From positions 1,950,501-2,014,500 of the forward strand of contig CAKKNE010000002.1 in NCBI GenBank assembly GCA_918797485.1: a stretch of DNA of 64,000 nt, written 5' to 3'. The position numbers were made by a program, and so were the translations under genes. Below, piece by piece: positions 49,257 through 57,567 of the stretch (position 1 is the stretch's first letter; every line of letters starts with the position of its first letter). Below the pieces are notes generated by a model. The model made no database searches. It was given only the letters and a program-made list of their open reading frames with translations, and was not told the origin of the DNA. Origin of the DNA: Pelagomonas calceolata. Its lineage: Eukaryota > Sar > Pelagophyceae > Pelagomonadales > Pelagomonadaceae.

Positions 49257-50213
49257 TTACAGAACTAAGTTCTCGCCGTCCAGGAACGCGAGGTCCTTCG
49301 CCGACAGCTCGAAGTCGAAGACGTCGATGTCCTCCTGAAAATGCTGGCGGGACGTCGTCTGGCACGTGTACGTCGCGCCCTTGGCCAGGATCCACTTCAG
49401 GGCGATTTGTTGGGGCGTCTTGCCGTACTGCTTCCCCACCGCGGCGCACGCGCTCAAGGCGCCCGAGTTCAGCACTCTGAGAGGAGACCAGGCCTGCACC
49501 AATACGTTGCGCTTCTTGTTCTCCCGGAGTAACTCCGCGTTCTGTTTCGTCTTGTAGCCGACGCCCAGCGGTAATTGATTGACCGTCGGCCGGCCACCAC
49601 CACTCTTCAGCACGACATCCAGCTGCGCGGGCGAGAAATTCGACACCGCGAGGGACGTGACGCCGCCGTCCTTCCGCATCGCTTCCAAGCCGCGCCATTG
49701 GCCCTGGATGGACTCGGCGTCCGGCCCTGGGTAATCCAACATAATCATATCCAACTTGCCGACGTTCAGATCCCTAAAGTTCGCGTCGCAGCCTCGCCCC
49801 GTCGACTGGAAGGCGGCTTCCTCGCCCCTAGCTCTGTTCGATAGTACGGAGCCGCATATATATAACTCGTCCCGGGGAATGCCCGAGGCTCGCACGGCCT
49901 TCCCGAAGCCCTTCTGGTTGCCGGCTAGAACGCTGGCGAAGAAGTTCCGGTAGCCGCACTCCAGCGCTAGTGTGGTGTACTTGTAGGCCGCCTCGTCGTC
50001 GTAGACCTGGAGGCCGAAGGACACGACAGGGAACTGCGTGCCGTCGCAGAGCTTGACGCTTGGGCCGCCCGCGCTGCCTTTGGCCAGCGCGGGTGCGGCA
50101 CTGATGGTGGACGCGGCGGCGGCGCCCTTGAGGAGGGTGCGGCGCTCGACGGGTGCCAGCGCGGTGGCTGGCAGCGCTGCACTGAGCAGTGCTAGCGTGC
50201 TGAGGAGACGCAT
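49257..50213 (-). CDS. Intact aldo/keto-reductase-like protein with plastid-lumen-type leader
   Basis: A 318-residue frame from the ATG at 50213. The leader has a hydrophobic start (RLLSTLALLSAALPATALAP) and a twin-arginine-like second part (VERRTLLKGAAAASTISAAPALA), suggesting thylakoid-lumen or secretory targeting. The mature part aligns with the AKR barrel: DGTQFPVVSFGLQ, ECGYRNFFASVLAGNQKGFGKAV, SLAVSNFSPAQLDVVL, QLPLGVG and VLVQAWSPL. The active-site tetrad (Asp-Tyr-Lys-His) appears replaced: GYRNFF, VLAGNQ, ICGSVLSN and IMLDYP occupy those positions. A redox role is doubtful; a binding or structural role is possible. It lies inverted between the two halves of a sister copy. Confidence 0.8.
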   Translation of the reverse strand: MRLLSTLALLSAALPATALAPVERRTLLKGAAAASTISAAPALAKGSAGGPSVKLCDGTQFPVVSFGLQVYDDEAAYKYTTLALECGYRNFFASVLAGNQKGFGKAVRASGIPRDELYICGSVLSNRARGEEAAFQSTGRGCDANFRDLNVGKLDMIMLDYPGPDAESIQGQWRGLEAMRKDGGVTSLAVSNFSPAQLDVVLKSGGGRPTVNQLPLGVGYKTKQNAELLRENKKRNVLVQAWSPLRVLNSGALSACAAVGKQYGKTPQQIALKWILAKGATYTCQTTSRQHFQEDIDVFDFELSAKDLAFLDGENLVL

Positions 50214-50984
50214 GACTGCTCCGAGGGGTTGTAGGCGCCGGCCAGAGATGCGCCGCGCCGCGACCGCGTCACGAAGCCTGGCTGCCTTGAATGGCCGCTT
50301 GCCTTTGCTTCTCGTGCTATTTTTGTAAGCAAGATAGTGGCAAAAATACAGCGTTTCAGTCGTTTTGTTTGCGATGAGCTACTACTGGTGCTGGTGCTGC
50401 CAGAGCACGCGCAGCAGTCGTTGCTGCGGCGAGCGAGGCTACGAGGGAGCTTGCAAACGAACGCCTTGAACGCTTGAACGTCCTCCCGGTCAAGAGTCCG
50501 ACGAACGTCGCAGACCAGGCCTCCCTGGCTGGGAGAGCATCAGCAGCCTCACAGCCCTCGAGCTCAACCGAGCCGCATTGATCACCAAAGGGCGCAGCGG
50601 TGCCTCAGGATCACGCATCGATGCCAGCCGGCGACCATTGGCCTCTCGTTTGATCAGTGCCGCGCCGCACACACACTGCATTGCCTCAGGGGCTCTGCAG
50701 TAGTACCTGAAAGGCGTGGCGTTACGTCGCGCGTCGCGTCGAGGCGTAAGGGTGGACGAGTCACAGTCTCTCGACGGATACTGAGAGCTGCGCACCGCCA
50801 CGACGTCGACCGGTCCTGTCCGCGGGACGCGCCCGGCTCCGCCCGAGCTGCTCTAGGCGCCCGGGACCGCCGTCACGCCGTCGACGCATCGGCTGGCGTA
50901 CCACGACCGCGCCGCACCGGCGCACGGCCCGCGACGGCGCCGTTCTCGAAGCTTCACCAGTAGCTCCGGAACCCGACGACGTCG
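50214..50984. other. AKR promoter duplicate and unexplained spacer
   Basis: About 50214-50320 is the inverted counterpart of 47450-47543, the promoter of the outer AKR copy (shared GCGGCCATTC and CCTCGGAGCAGTC). The palindrome seen at 47416 is not kept. No gene was found in the remainder. Confidence 0.5.
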
Positions 50985-51067
50985 CGCCCGAAATGGCCTC
51001 AAATTCGAAAAAGAAACCGCCCCCGGCCATCATTCCTGGAGACGACGCGCCTCGACCCCCCGAAACC
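50985..51067 (-). repeat. Right arm of an imperfect inverted repeat
   Basis: Reverse complement of the left arm at 48058-48140, with shared GAATGATGGC, GGTTTCTTTTT and ATTTGAG. It ends about 45 bp before the 3' AKR half begins. Confidence 0.6.
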
Positions 51068-51112
51068 TTCGCTACGCGACGGGAGGCCGAGATACGACGG
51101 GGCCCTTCCGGT

Positions 51113-51617
51113 CGTCGGTAAGTTGGATATGATCATGCTCGACTACCCGGGACCGGACGCCGAGTCCATCCAGGGCCAGTGGCGCGGCCTCGAGAATATG
51201 CGGAAAGATGGTGGGGTGACCTCTCTCGCGGTGTCGAACTTCTCTCCCCAACAGTTAGACGTCGTGCTGAAGAGTCCTGGACGTTGTACGGTGAATCAAC
51301 TGCCGCTCGGCGTCGGCTACAAGACCAAGCAAAACGCGGAGTTGCTCCGCGAGAACAAGAAGCGTAGTGTCTTGGTGCAGGCCTGGTCGCCGCTAAGGGT
51401 GCTGTCGTCGGGCGCGCTCAGCGCTTGTGCGGCCGTGGGGAAGCAGTACGGCAAGACGCCCCAGCAAATCGCCCTGAAGTGGATTCTCGCCAAGGGCGCG
51501 ACGTACACCTGCCAGACGACGTCCCGCCAACACTTCCAGGAGGACATCGACGTCTTCGACTTTGAGCTGTCCGCGAAGGACCTCGCGTTTCTGGATGGAG
51601 AGAACCTAGTTCTGTAA
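51113..51617 (+). pseudogene. 3' half of a split aldo/keto-reductase-like gene
   Basis: Homology to the intact copy starts at VGKLDMIMLDYPGPDAESIQG and runs to the normal C-terminus SAKDLAFLDGENLVL. Eleven residues (VGKLDMIMLDY) are also present at the end of the 5' half, with synonymous differences, so the two halves overlap. In-frame ATGs exist at 51129 and after, so a C-terminal peptide is possible, but no leader or promoter is evident. It is 7 bp from the converging LRR stop codon. Confidence 0.75.
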
Positions 51618-51624
51618 CACACGT

Positions 51625-52818
51625 TTAGTTATTTTGGGGCCGCCGGTCGTCGAGCATCGCCACGTCTAAACCGGGCGCCGGCCGCGCCGCGCGGTCGGCC
51701 TCGGCCGCGCGTAGAGCCCGGGCACCGGCGTCCCCTATTTTGTTGCCGCCGACCTCGACGGTCTCGACGGCCGACCTCGCGAGCGCCGCCGCGAGCGCGA
51801 TCGCGCCGGTATCTGTCATGCCCGTCTTGCTAATTCCTAATGTACGCAGGTTCGACTCGTCGGGAGGAGGTTTGCGCAGGTCGACATCGGCAAGGAAGGG
51901 CGCCTCTATGCACTCCGCAATGGCCGTCACGCCGTCGTCGCCGAACGCGTTATCATTGATGAAGATCGACGCCGCGCCGCCCCCGATCAGAGCAATGGCG
52001 CCTCTCGATGAAATCCCCGTGCCCGACGCGTCGATGACATCCAAGGGCGCGTCCGACGCGGCGACGGCTTCGGCACCGGCGTCGCCCGCTTCCTCATTGT
52101 TCGCGTACCGCAGCTCTACCAATGAAGACGCTTTTTCTGCTATCGCTTTGATCGATGCGGCGTCTAAGCCGCAGTTCGACACGTCGAGCCGAAAGAGCTT
52201 CCGGCCCGGCGCGAAATCAATACAGTCGAAGGCGCCCGGTGCTAAGTCCGCGCACCTTAAACTCACGACGTTCGCGGCGAGCACGGGGACCCGTCGCGCC
52301 TGGAGGCAGCCGGACACGTCGAGGTGGCGCAGCGGCCTTTCTCTCGCCTGGAGTGCTTTGCCGAGCGCCACGATGCCCGGCTCGCCGACGTCGTTGCGCG
52401 CCAGGTCGAGGCGGTCCAACCCCTCGGAGAGCGCCGCCGCGAGCGAAACGACGCCGGCGTCGCCAATACCCTTGGCCTCGAGGTGCAGCTGTTTAAAGGA
52501 AGGGCAGCGAAAGCACAGCGCCAGGGCTTGGGCGCCGTCGTCGCCGAGCGTCGCGTCGCCCGCATCTAGGATCTCGAGCGTCGTCGACGCGCCGGCGGCG
52601 CGGCCGAGCGCGGCCGCGCCGACGGCACTGATGGAGTGGCCGCTGCACCGTAGTTCCTTGAGTTTGGCCGTCGGCGACCGCATCGCGGTCGCGAGCTTTA
52701 CGGCCGCGGCGTCATCGAAAACGCGGCCGGCGAGCACGACGACGCACGCGAGGCGGCCGCTCTCGACGCCTTCTACTAAGTCATCGATGCTGCGCTTCTG
52801 CGCGCCCCAGGCGCTCAT
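51625..52818 (-). CDS. Leucine-rich-repeat protein (ribonuclease-inhibitor type)
   Basis: A 397-residue protein from the ATG at 52818. Repeats of about 28 residues, such as LEILDAGDATLGDDGAQALALC, LHLEAKGIGDAGVVSLAAAL, LDLARNDVGEPGIVALGKAL and VEVGGNKIGDAGARAL, fit LRRs of the NLR/ribonuclease-inhibitor class, with no signal peptide or kinase. Such proteins act as binding scaffolds, and the partner is unknown. Its 3' end has a duplicated fragment at 49190. Confidence 0.8.
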   Translation of the reverse strand: MSAWGAQKRSIDDLVEGVESGRLACVVVLAGRVFDDAAAVKLATAMRSPTAKLKELRCSGHSISAVGAAALGRAAGASTTLEILDAGDATLGDDGAQALALCFRCPSFKQLHLEAKGIGDAGVVSLAAALSEGLDRLDLARNDVGEPGIVALGKALQARERPLRHLDVSGCLQARRVPVLAANVVSLRCADLAPGAFDCIDFAPGRKLFRLDVSNCGLDAASIKAIAEKASSLVELRYANNEEAGDAGAEAVAASDAPLDVIDASGTGISSRGAIALIGGGAASIFINDNAFGDDGVTAIAECIEAPFLADVDLRKPPPDESNLRTLGISKTGMTDTGAIALAAALARSAVETVEVGGNKIGDAGARALRAAEADRAARPAPGLDVAMLDDRRPQNN

Positions 52819-53212
52819 CGCTGGGGGAGGGTGGAGTCTTTTTGATCTATGCGGCAGCCGTACGTTCTACCGTTGTGTGCTGAGGTGCGTGACGGCTCTG
52901 ATTTTGATCACTGCGACTACTCGGACCGGCGTTTTGTCCATTCGGTGCCACACGGGCGAAGCCAGCTCTCGCAGCCTGGCCACCAGCCACGGAGAGGCAA
53001 AAGCCAAATCGGTGACTGCTCCCGCGGGAAAGCCGTCCGTCGGCAACAGCGTTTTTAAAGAGAAGCGAAGGCGTCGTCGAGGCCGCTGCGTGACGTTTTC
53101 CGCGCCGCCGCGTAACCGCAGCAACAAGCCTGAAATCCAGGGACAAGCAATCGCTTGCGAACGCAAGTAGCCGCGACGCGCCGCACCGGAAAAGCCGACC
53201 AAGAAGCAGACC
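52819..53212. other. Divergent promoter region, no gene seen
   Basis: The gap between ATGs at 52818 and 53213 shows no motif copy or gene. Several open frames here are short and compositionally biased. Confidence 0.4.
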
Positions 53213-54487
53213 ATGGCCGCCGCCGACGTGACATGCGGCCTCGCCGAAGTGCTCGTCTTCATCGGCGCGCTCGTCGCCGGCACGGCCTGCTCGCTCTGCT
53301 CCAAAGTCCTGCTGTCGATGCGCAGCGTCGGCGCGAGCGGCGAGGAGCAGAGCTTCCAGAACCCGCTCTTCCAGACCTGGGGCATGTTTTTGGGCATGGT
53401 CTTCGCGCTGCCCGTCCACTTTGCGAGGGAAGCGTTGGAGCGGAGGCGGTCGAGGCGGGGCTACGACGCCATCGGTATTGAGAGAAGGCCGTCGTTCAAG
53501 GAGATGCCCCGGTCGACCTATTTGTTGCTGGCGGCGCCGGCGCTTTTTGATCTCGCGGCGACGGCGCTGTGCATGTTCGGCCTGACGCGCGTCGCGGTCT
53601 CCGTCTATCAGATGCTACGCGGCGCGGCGATCGTTTTTGTCGCTATCCTCAAGCATTTTGTGTTGAAGGACAAGCTCGCCAAGTACATGTGGGTCGGCGT
53701 GGGCCTGAACGTGGTGTCGATCGTCTTGGTGGGCGCGACGGCGCAGTCGTCCGACAGCGGACAGGGAGACCCGTTGGTCGGCGTCGCGCTCATCCTCGCG
53801 GGGGCCTTCGTGCAATCTTTACAATACGCCTTCGAGGAGAAGGTCATGTCCTCGGACGTAGGGGCACCGCCTTTGCTGGTTATAGGTATGGAGGGATTTT
53901 GGGGTTTGTTTGTCTGCACCTTCGTGCTGTACCCGGCGGCCTACGCGGCGGGCGTCGAGGACCCCTACGACACGTACGTCATGTTCCGCAATAGCCAGGA
54001 TATCCAGCGCATGTTCCTTTTGTACTTTGTCGCTATATTTTCGTACAACCTCTTGGCCGTGCTGGTGACGTACATGCTCGACAGCGTCTGGCACGCCATC
54101 CTCGACAACTTCCGGCCCATCTCGGTCTGGGGCGTCGATTTGGCCCTGTTCTACGTCGTGACGAGCGGGGCCTTCGGCGAGGCGTGGGCGTACCCGGGCA
54201 GCTACGTCCAGGTGGCCGCCCTCGGCGTCCTGCTCTACGGCACGGCGGTCTACAACGGCTCGGTCAAGGTGCCCGGCTGCTCGTACCCGCCCGACGCTCA
54301 ACAGCCGCAGCTCCTCTCGCCGATGGTCGTGCGCGCGTCGCCGGCGCTGGCCTCGTCCCAGGTCATGAAGTCGCCGCTCATCCACGGCACGCCGCTGTCC
54401 CGCCGGAACACGATGGAGCGGGCGACGCTGCCGCGCGTCCAGGAGCTACCGCGGGGCCTGCCGCGGCCGCGGAGCGGGAGCCTCTGA
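53213..54487 (+). CDS. SLC35F6-like DMT transporter
   Basis: A 424-residue protein from the ATG at 53213 with about ten membrane helices. The block ALFDLAATALCMFGLTRVAVSVYQMLRGAAIVFVAILK is characteristic of SLC35F6/nucleotide-sugar-transporter-like members, as are LAGAFVQSLQYAFEEKVM and SVWHAILDNFRPISVWGVDLALFY. Animal SLC35F6 sits in lysosomes or mitochondria and its substrate is debated. The C-terminal 80 residues are Pro/Ser-rich with phosphorylatable SPxx stretches, probably cytosolic. Confidence 0.82.
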   Translation: MAAADVTCGLAEVLVFIGALVAGTACSLCSKVLLSMRSVGASGEEQSFQNPLFQTWGMFLGMVFALPVHFAREALERRRSRRGYDAIGIERRPSFKEMPRSTYLLLAAPALFDLAATALCMFGLTRVAVSVYQMLRGAAIVFVAILKHFVLKDKLAKYMWVGVGLNVVSIVLVGATAQSSDSGQGDPLVGVALILAGAFVQSLQYAFEEKVMSSDVGAPPLLVIGMEGFWGLFVCTFVLYPAAYAAGVEDPYDTYVMFRNSQDIQRMFLLYFVAIFSYNLLAVLVTYMLDSVWHAILDNFRPISVWGVDLALFYVVTSGAFGEAWAYPGSYVQVAALGVLLYGTAVYNGSVKVPGCSYPPDAQQPQLLSPMVVRASPALASSQVMKSPLIHGTPLSRRNTMERATLPRVQELPRGLPRPRSGSL

Positions 54488-54570
54488 GTACATAGTTAGT
54501 GTGTAATATCGCGATTCGTCGACGACCTGACCATATATTATTCATACAACTTAAGCGCCCGCGCGTACGG

Positions 54571-54930
54571 CTAGTGGTGGAAGTCCGGGTCGCGCACGAA
54601 ACGGAGGCCGCAGTACTTGCAGTCCGTCGGGATGGTGGGGTCCACCGTGTTGAGCGTGATGTACTCGATCGGGTGGCCGAGCGCGCCGCCGCCGCCGTTG
54701 CAGGTGGCGACGTTGCCCTTCACCTTGATGACGGGCACCGCGGCGATGAGCGCCTCGGCGTCGCTCCGGTGGGGGTTCACGTACTCCACCGGGTTGCCGC
54801 CGCTCGTGCCGAGGGCGCGCACGGCCGCCGGGGCCCGCGCGCGCGCCGCCGCGAGCTTCGGGGCCTGGCCGCGGCACGCGCGGCACCACGCGCCGGACCA
54901 GCGGCCCACGGCCTTCGGCAGCGACGCCAT
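54571..54930 (-). CDS. NDUFS6: Complex I 13 kDa subunit NDUFS6
   Basis: A 119-residue protein from the ATG at 54930. The leader is Arg/Ala-rich (SLPKAVGRWSGAWCRACRG), as for mitochondrial import. The zinc-binding domain is seen as VIKVKGNVATCNGGGGALGHPIEYITL followed by DCKYCGLRFV, giving the Cys-His-Cys-Cys set of the family. NDUFS6 is a matrix-arm accessory subunit of NADH:ubiquinone oxidoreductase. Confidence 0.9.
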   Translation of the reverse strand: MASLPKAVGRWSGAWCRACRGQAPKLAAARARAPAAVRALGTSGGNPVEYVNPHRSDAEALIAAVPVIKVKGNVATCNGGGGALGHPIEYITLNTVDPTIPTDCKYCGLRFVRDPDFHH

Positions 54931-55129
54931 GGTTTCGCGCGAGCGCTTCCTTGAGTTGCTGGCAGCAAGTGCTGGAGAGGCGGTTTTAGCCCAGCTCCGA
55001 CCGCCGCTCGCTCCAGCCTGGCTGGCGACGGCAGCGACTGAGTCCGAAGAGCTTTTGTAGGGGGTCAAGCTCACCTTAGGGTCCCCGCTTGGCCGGTCGC
55101 GGCGCCGTGCGGCTGGGGGCAAATAATGA

Positions 55130-55148
55130 GCTAGCGTAAACCCTCTAG
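55130..55148. promoter_or_regulatory. Divergent variant of the promoter palindrome
   Basis: GCTAGCGTAAACCCTCTAG in the divergent promoter between ATGs at 54930 and 55223. It keeps GCTAGCG...CTAG but is 5 bp shorter than consensus. Confidence 0.3.
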
Positions 55149-55222
55149 ACGACACGCCAAAAATAATTGCTCACGGCCATCGCACGTCGCGTCGTCGCAT
55201 AAATGCAAGGGCTGCCTTAAGA

Positions 55223-56840
55223 ATGCGTCAAGTACGTCCGCGCCGCCACGCGGCGGCAGCCCGCGCCGGCAGCGGCCGTGCGACGCGCCGGAAGAGCGGC
55301 GGGGCAGCTGTGCCCATCCTCCCACTCCTGCTGCTGCTCGGCACGAGCCCCGTCGTCTACGTCATGTTGCGCTACGAGACACCGGACGACGCGGTCGCGC
55401 CACCGCCGGCGCCGGCGCCGAAGCGACCGCATCTGCGGCCGCGCGCCCCGCCGCCGCCCCGGCCGGACCCGAGGCCGAACAAGCAGATCGCCGGCCTCGC
55501 CGAGCGGGCGCGCCTCGAGCGAGAAAAGGCCAAGGCCGAGCCCGTCGCCGACATCGGGCTCCCGCCCATGTACGGCGGCCCCGCCACGAAGCCGAAGACG
55601 CTCGGCCTGGACCGGTGCGCCGCGTTCCGTTCAGCTCAGGGGCCGCGGGGCCGGCCGGCCGTGGCGGGCCTCTTCAACACGGGCACGAATTTTCTGATGA
55701 AGCTGCTGAGGCTGAACTGCGATTTTCCGGACGCGTGCCCCGCGCAACCGCACATAAAAGTAGATAAGGACAACCCCTACGAGGCGGAGATCCGCATCAT
55801 GGCCGAGATGCAGATGGCGCGGCGCAACAATTGTAGTCCGTTTTTGCTGCAGGTGCCGTGGGGGAAGCACAACCCCGTGGACTGGCGCGGGCAGCACGCG
55901 GCGCAGGGCCTGGAGGGCGTCGATGTCGACGGTGTCCTGCCCGTGGTCGTGGTCAAGGACCCGTTCACGTGGATGCGGAGCATGTGCCGCATGGATCTGT
56001 GTGGAAATCAAGTCATGCTCCGCGGCCCTGGTTTCGGCTCAAACTCGGACACGATCTCCGAGAGATACACGCGACCAACTGGCCCGAGCGGCACCTCCCG
56101 CAACCCACGACACGCCTCACATTGAAGGGCGCTTGAACTTTGGTTGCCTCACAGGTATGGAGTACGCCGCGAAGTTCCGGCACGGCCAGGCCCAGTGCTG
56201 CCCGCACCCCGTCATGAAGACGAGGACAGTGGTTAGGTTTCGTCGTGAAAGGCCTCCCAGAAACTACACGTCCATCGTCGACATGTGGCGCGAGTGGAAC
56301 CAGGCCTACGTGGACGTCGAGTTCCCCCGGCTGATGGTGCGGTACGAGGACTTGCTCTTTAACAGCCAGGAAACCACCAAAGAAGTGTGCGAATGTGCGG
56401 GCGGGAAGATGAAAGCCGTGTTTGATCCCATTGCGGAGGGCGCGAAAGGCGGCGCCGGGCATGGGTATCATGAGACCGGGCATAATGTGGCTGCTCTCAA
56501 ATTCTCGAACGAGAGTCTGAGGTACGCGCATCTGACGGACGCCGACGTGGCGTACGTGTTGGACCACGCCGGGCCGTTGCAAGACAAGTTCCACTACCCC
56601 GCGTCGATTAGTCGGAGGAGATTGTTCGGCGAGAAACGGATCTGCCAGCCGGACCGGGAGAAGTGGCTGAACTCGGTCGGTTTAAAGACGTCACGGGACG
56701 GCCCCGTGCCCATCGACGACGAGTCGGACGGGGTGGTGGTCAACGGCTTCTTCTTCCGGAACCCGAAGAAGCCGCGGCGGCCGGGCCAGATCTTCCAGGC
56801 CATCCAGAAGGCGAACCGGGCGCACCGGGGGCACCGGTGA
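55223..56840 (+). CDS. Type II membrane sulfotransferase-like protein (2 exons)
   Basis: Exon 1 starts at 55223 and exon 2 is 56155-56840; total about 487 residues. After a basic start (MRQVRPRRH) a single hydrophobic anchor (VPILPLLLLLGTSPVVYVML) and a Pro/Arg-rich stem suggest a Golgi type II enzyme. GLFNTGTNFLMKLL resembles the PAPS 5'-phosphosulfate loop, and VVVVKDPFTWMRSMC the 3'-phosphate site; later MVRYEDLLF is a known sulfotransferase block. The intron can start at 56001 (GT, giving MDLCMEY) or 55989 (GC, giving CRMEY); both keep the frame. It transfers sulfate to an unknown glycan or other acceptor. Confidence 0.75.
55997..56154 (+). mobile_element. Introner in the sulfotransferase-like gene
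   Basis: The left end CTGTGTGGAAATCAAG matches the family terminus well; the right end (TTGCCTCACAG) is decayed. Flanking 8-mers GCATGGAT and GTATGGAG agree at 6 of 8. If the original donor was in the left target copy, it is now GC. Confidence 0.65.
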
Positions 56841-57123
56841 GGATCTTAAATTTAATTAGTCTAGGCGTTGGGCGTCTCGTGCGCGGCTTGCAATTCGACT
56901 TCTATCGTTCCGCGCGGCGTGTCGGGAGAGGCTCAGGCTAATTGCGTCGCGGATCTACCGCCCCTCCCGATATGAGACAGAATGACAAAACGGGTTTTGC
57001 AGCTAACTTTGACTTGAGTTCACGCGCTCGGAGTGCTTTTGTGACTTGGAACGCGCGACGTGGTTGCATTCGTCGCACGCTCAAAACACGCGGAGTCCTG
57101 CGATACAACGACGCGAAACTGCG

Positions 57124-57387
57124 ATGCGCCGCCAAAGCTCGACCGGCCGCCTCGAGATGTCGTTGGCGGACGCGCCGGGCCGGAAGAACTCAAGAAGGAA
57201 GTACGCCAACGAGACGCGGCGCTACGGTCATCTGAAAGGTGGGGATCTGGAGGCCATTCGACGCGATATTGATCCAAGATTATTGGACGCGTTCCGCTAC
57301 GCGTTTTCGGATGCGCGGCGGCGCGAGGTCGTCGGCGGCGACGCGGCGTGTTCGGCGGCGTCGTCGTCGCGGTGGCGCGGTCACTAG
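57124..57387 (+). CDS. Small basic protein, hypothetical
   Basis: An 87-residue frame from the ATG at 57124 between genes. It is rich in Arg/Ala/Asp with a plausible helical segment (DLEAIRRDIDPRLLDAFRYAFSDARRREVV). No family is recognised. It sits 180 bp upstream of CacyBP on the same strand, so it might also be an upstream frame or unrelated sequence. Confidence 0.35.
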   Translation: MRRQSSTGRLEMSLADAPGRKNSRRKYANETRRYGHLKGGDLEAIRRDIDPRLLDAFRYAFSDARRREVVGGDAACSAASSSRWRGH

Positions 57388-57567
57388 GTTAACTTTCTTA
57401 TCATCTCCTCCACCTCGGAGCTTGCGGAGACACACTAGACTCACAAAAGCCTCTCTCGTCCTCCATAGCCCGCTCTCGCTCTCACACGGGATCGACGCGG
57501 CATCACTGCACGAAACGTGCACAGGACAGCGCACTTGTGACAGCGCGCAAGAACTTTGACAGCAATA

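Noticed and set aside
48027-51112. A 3.1 kb intron joining the two AKR halves
   Set aside because: No GT donor near the break, the halves overlap by 11 codons, and all other introns here are 55-192 bp.
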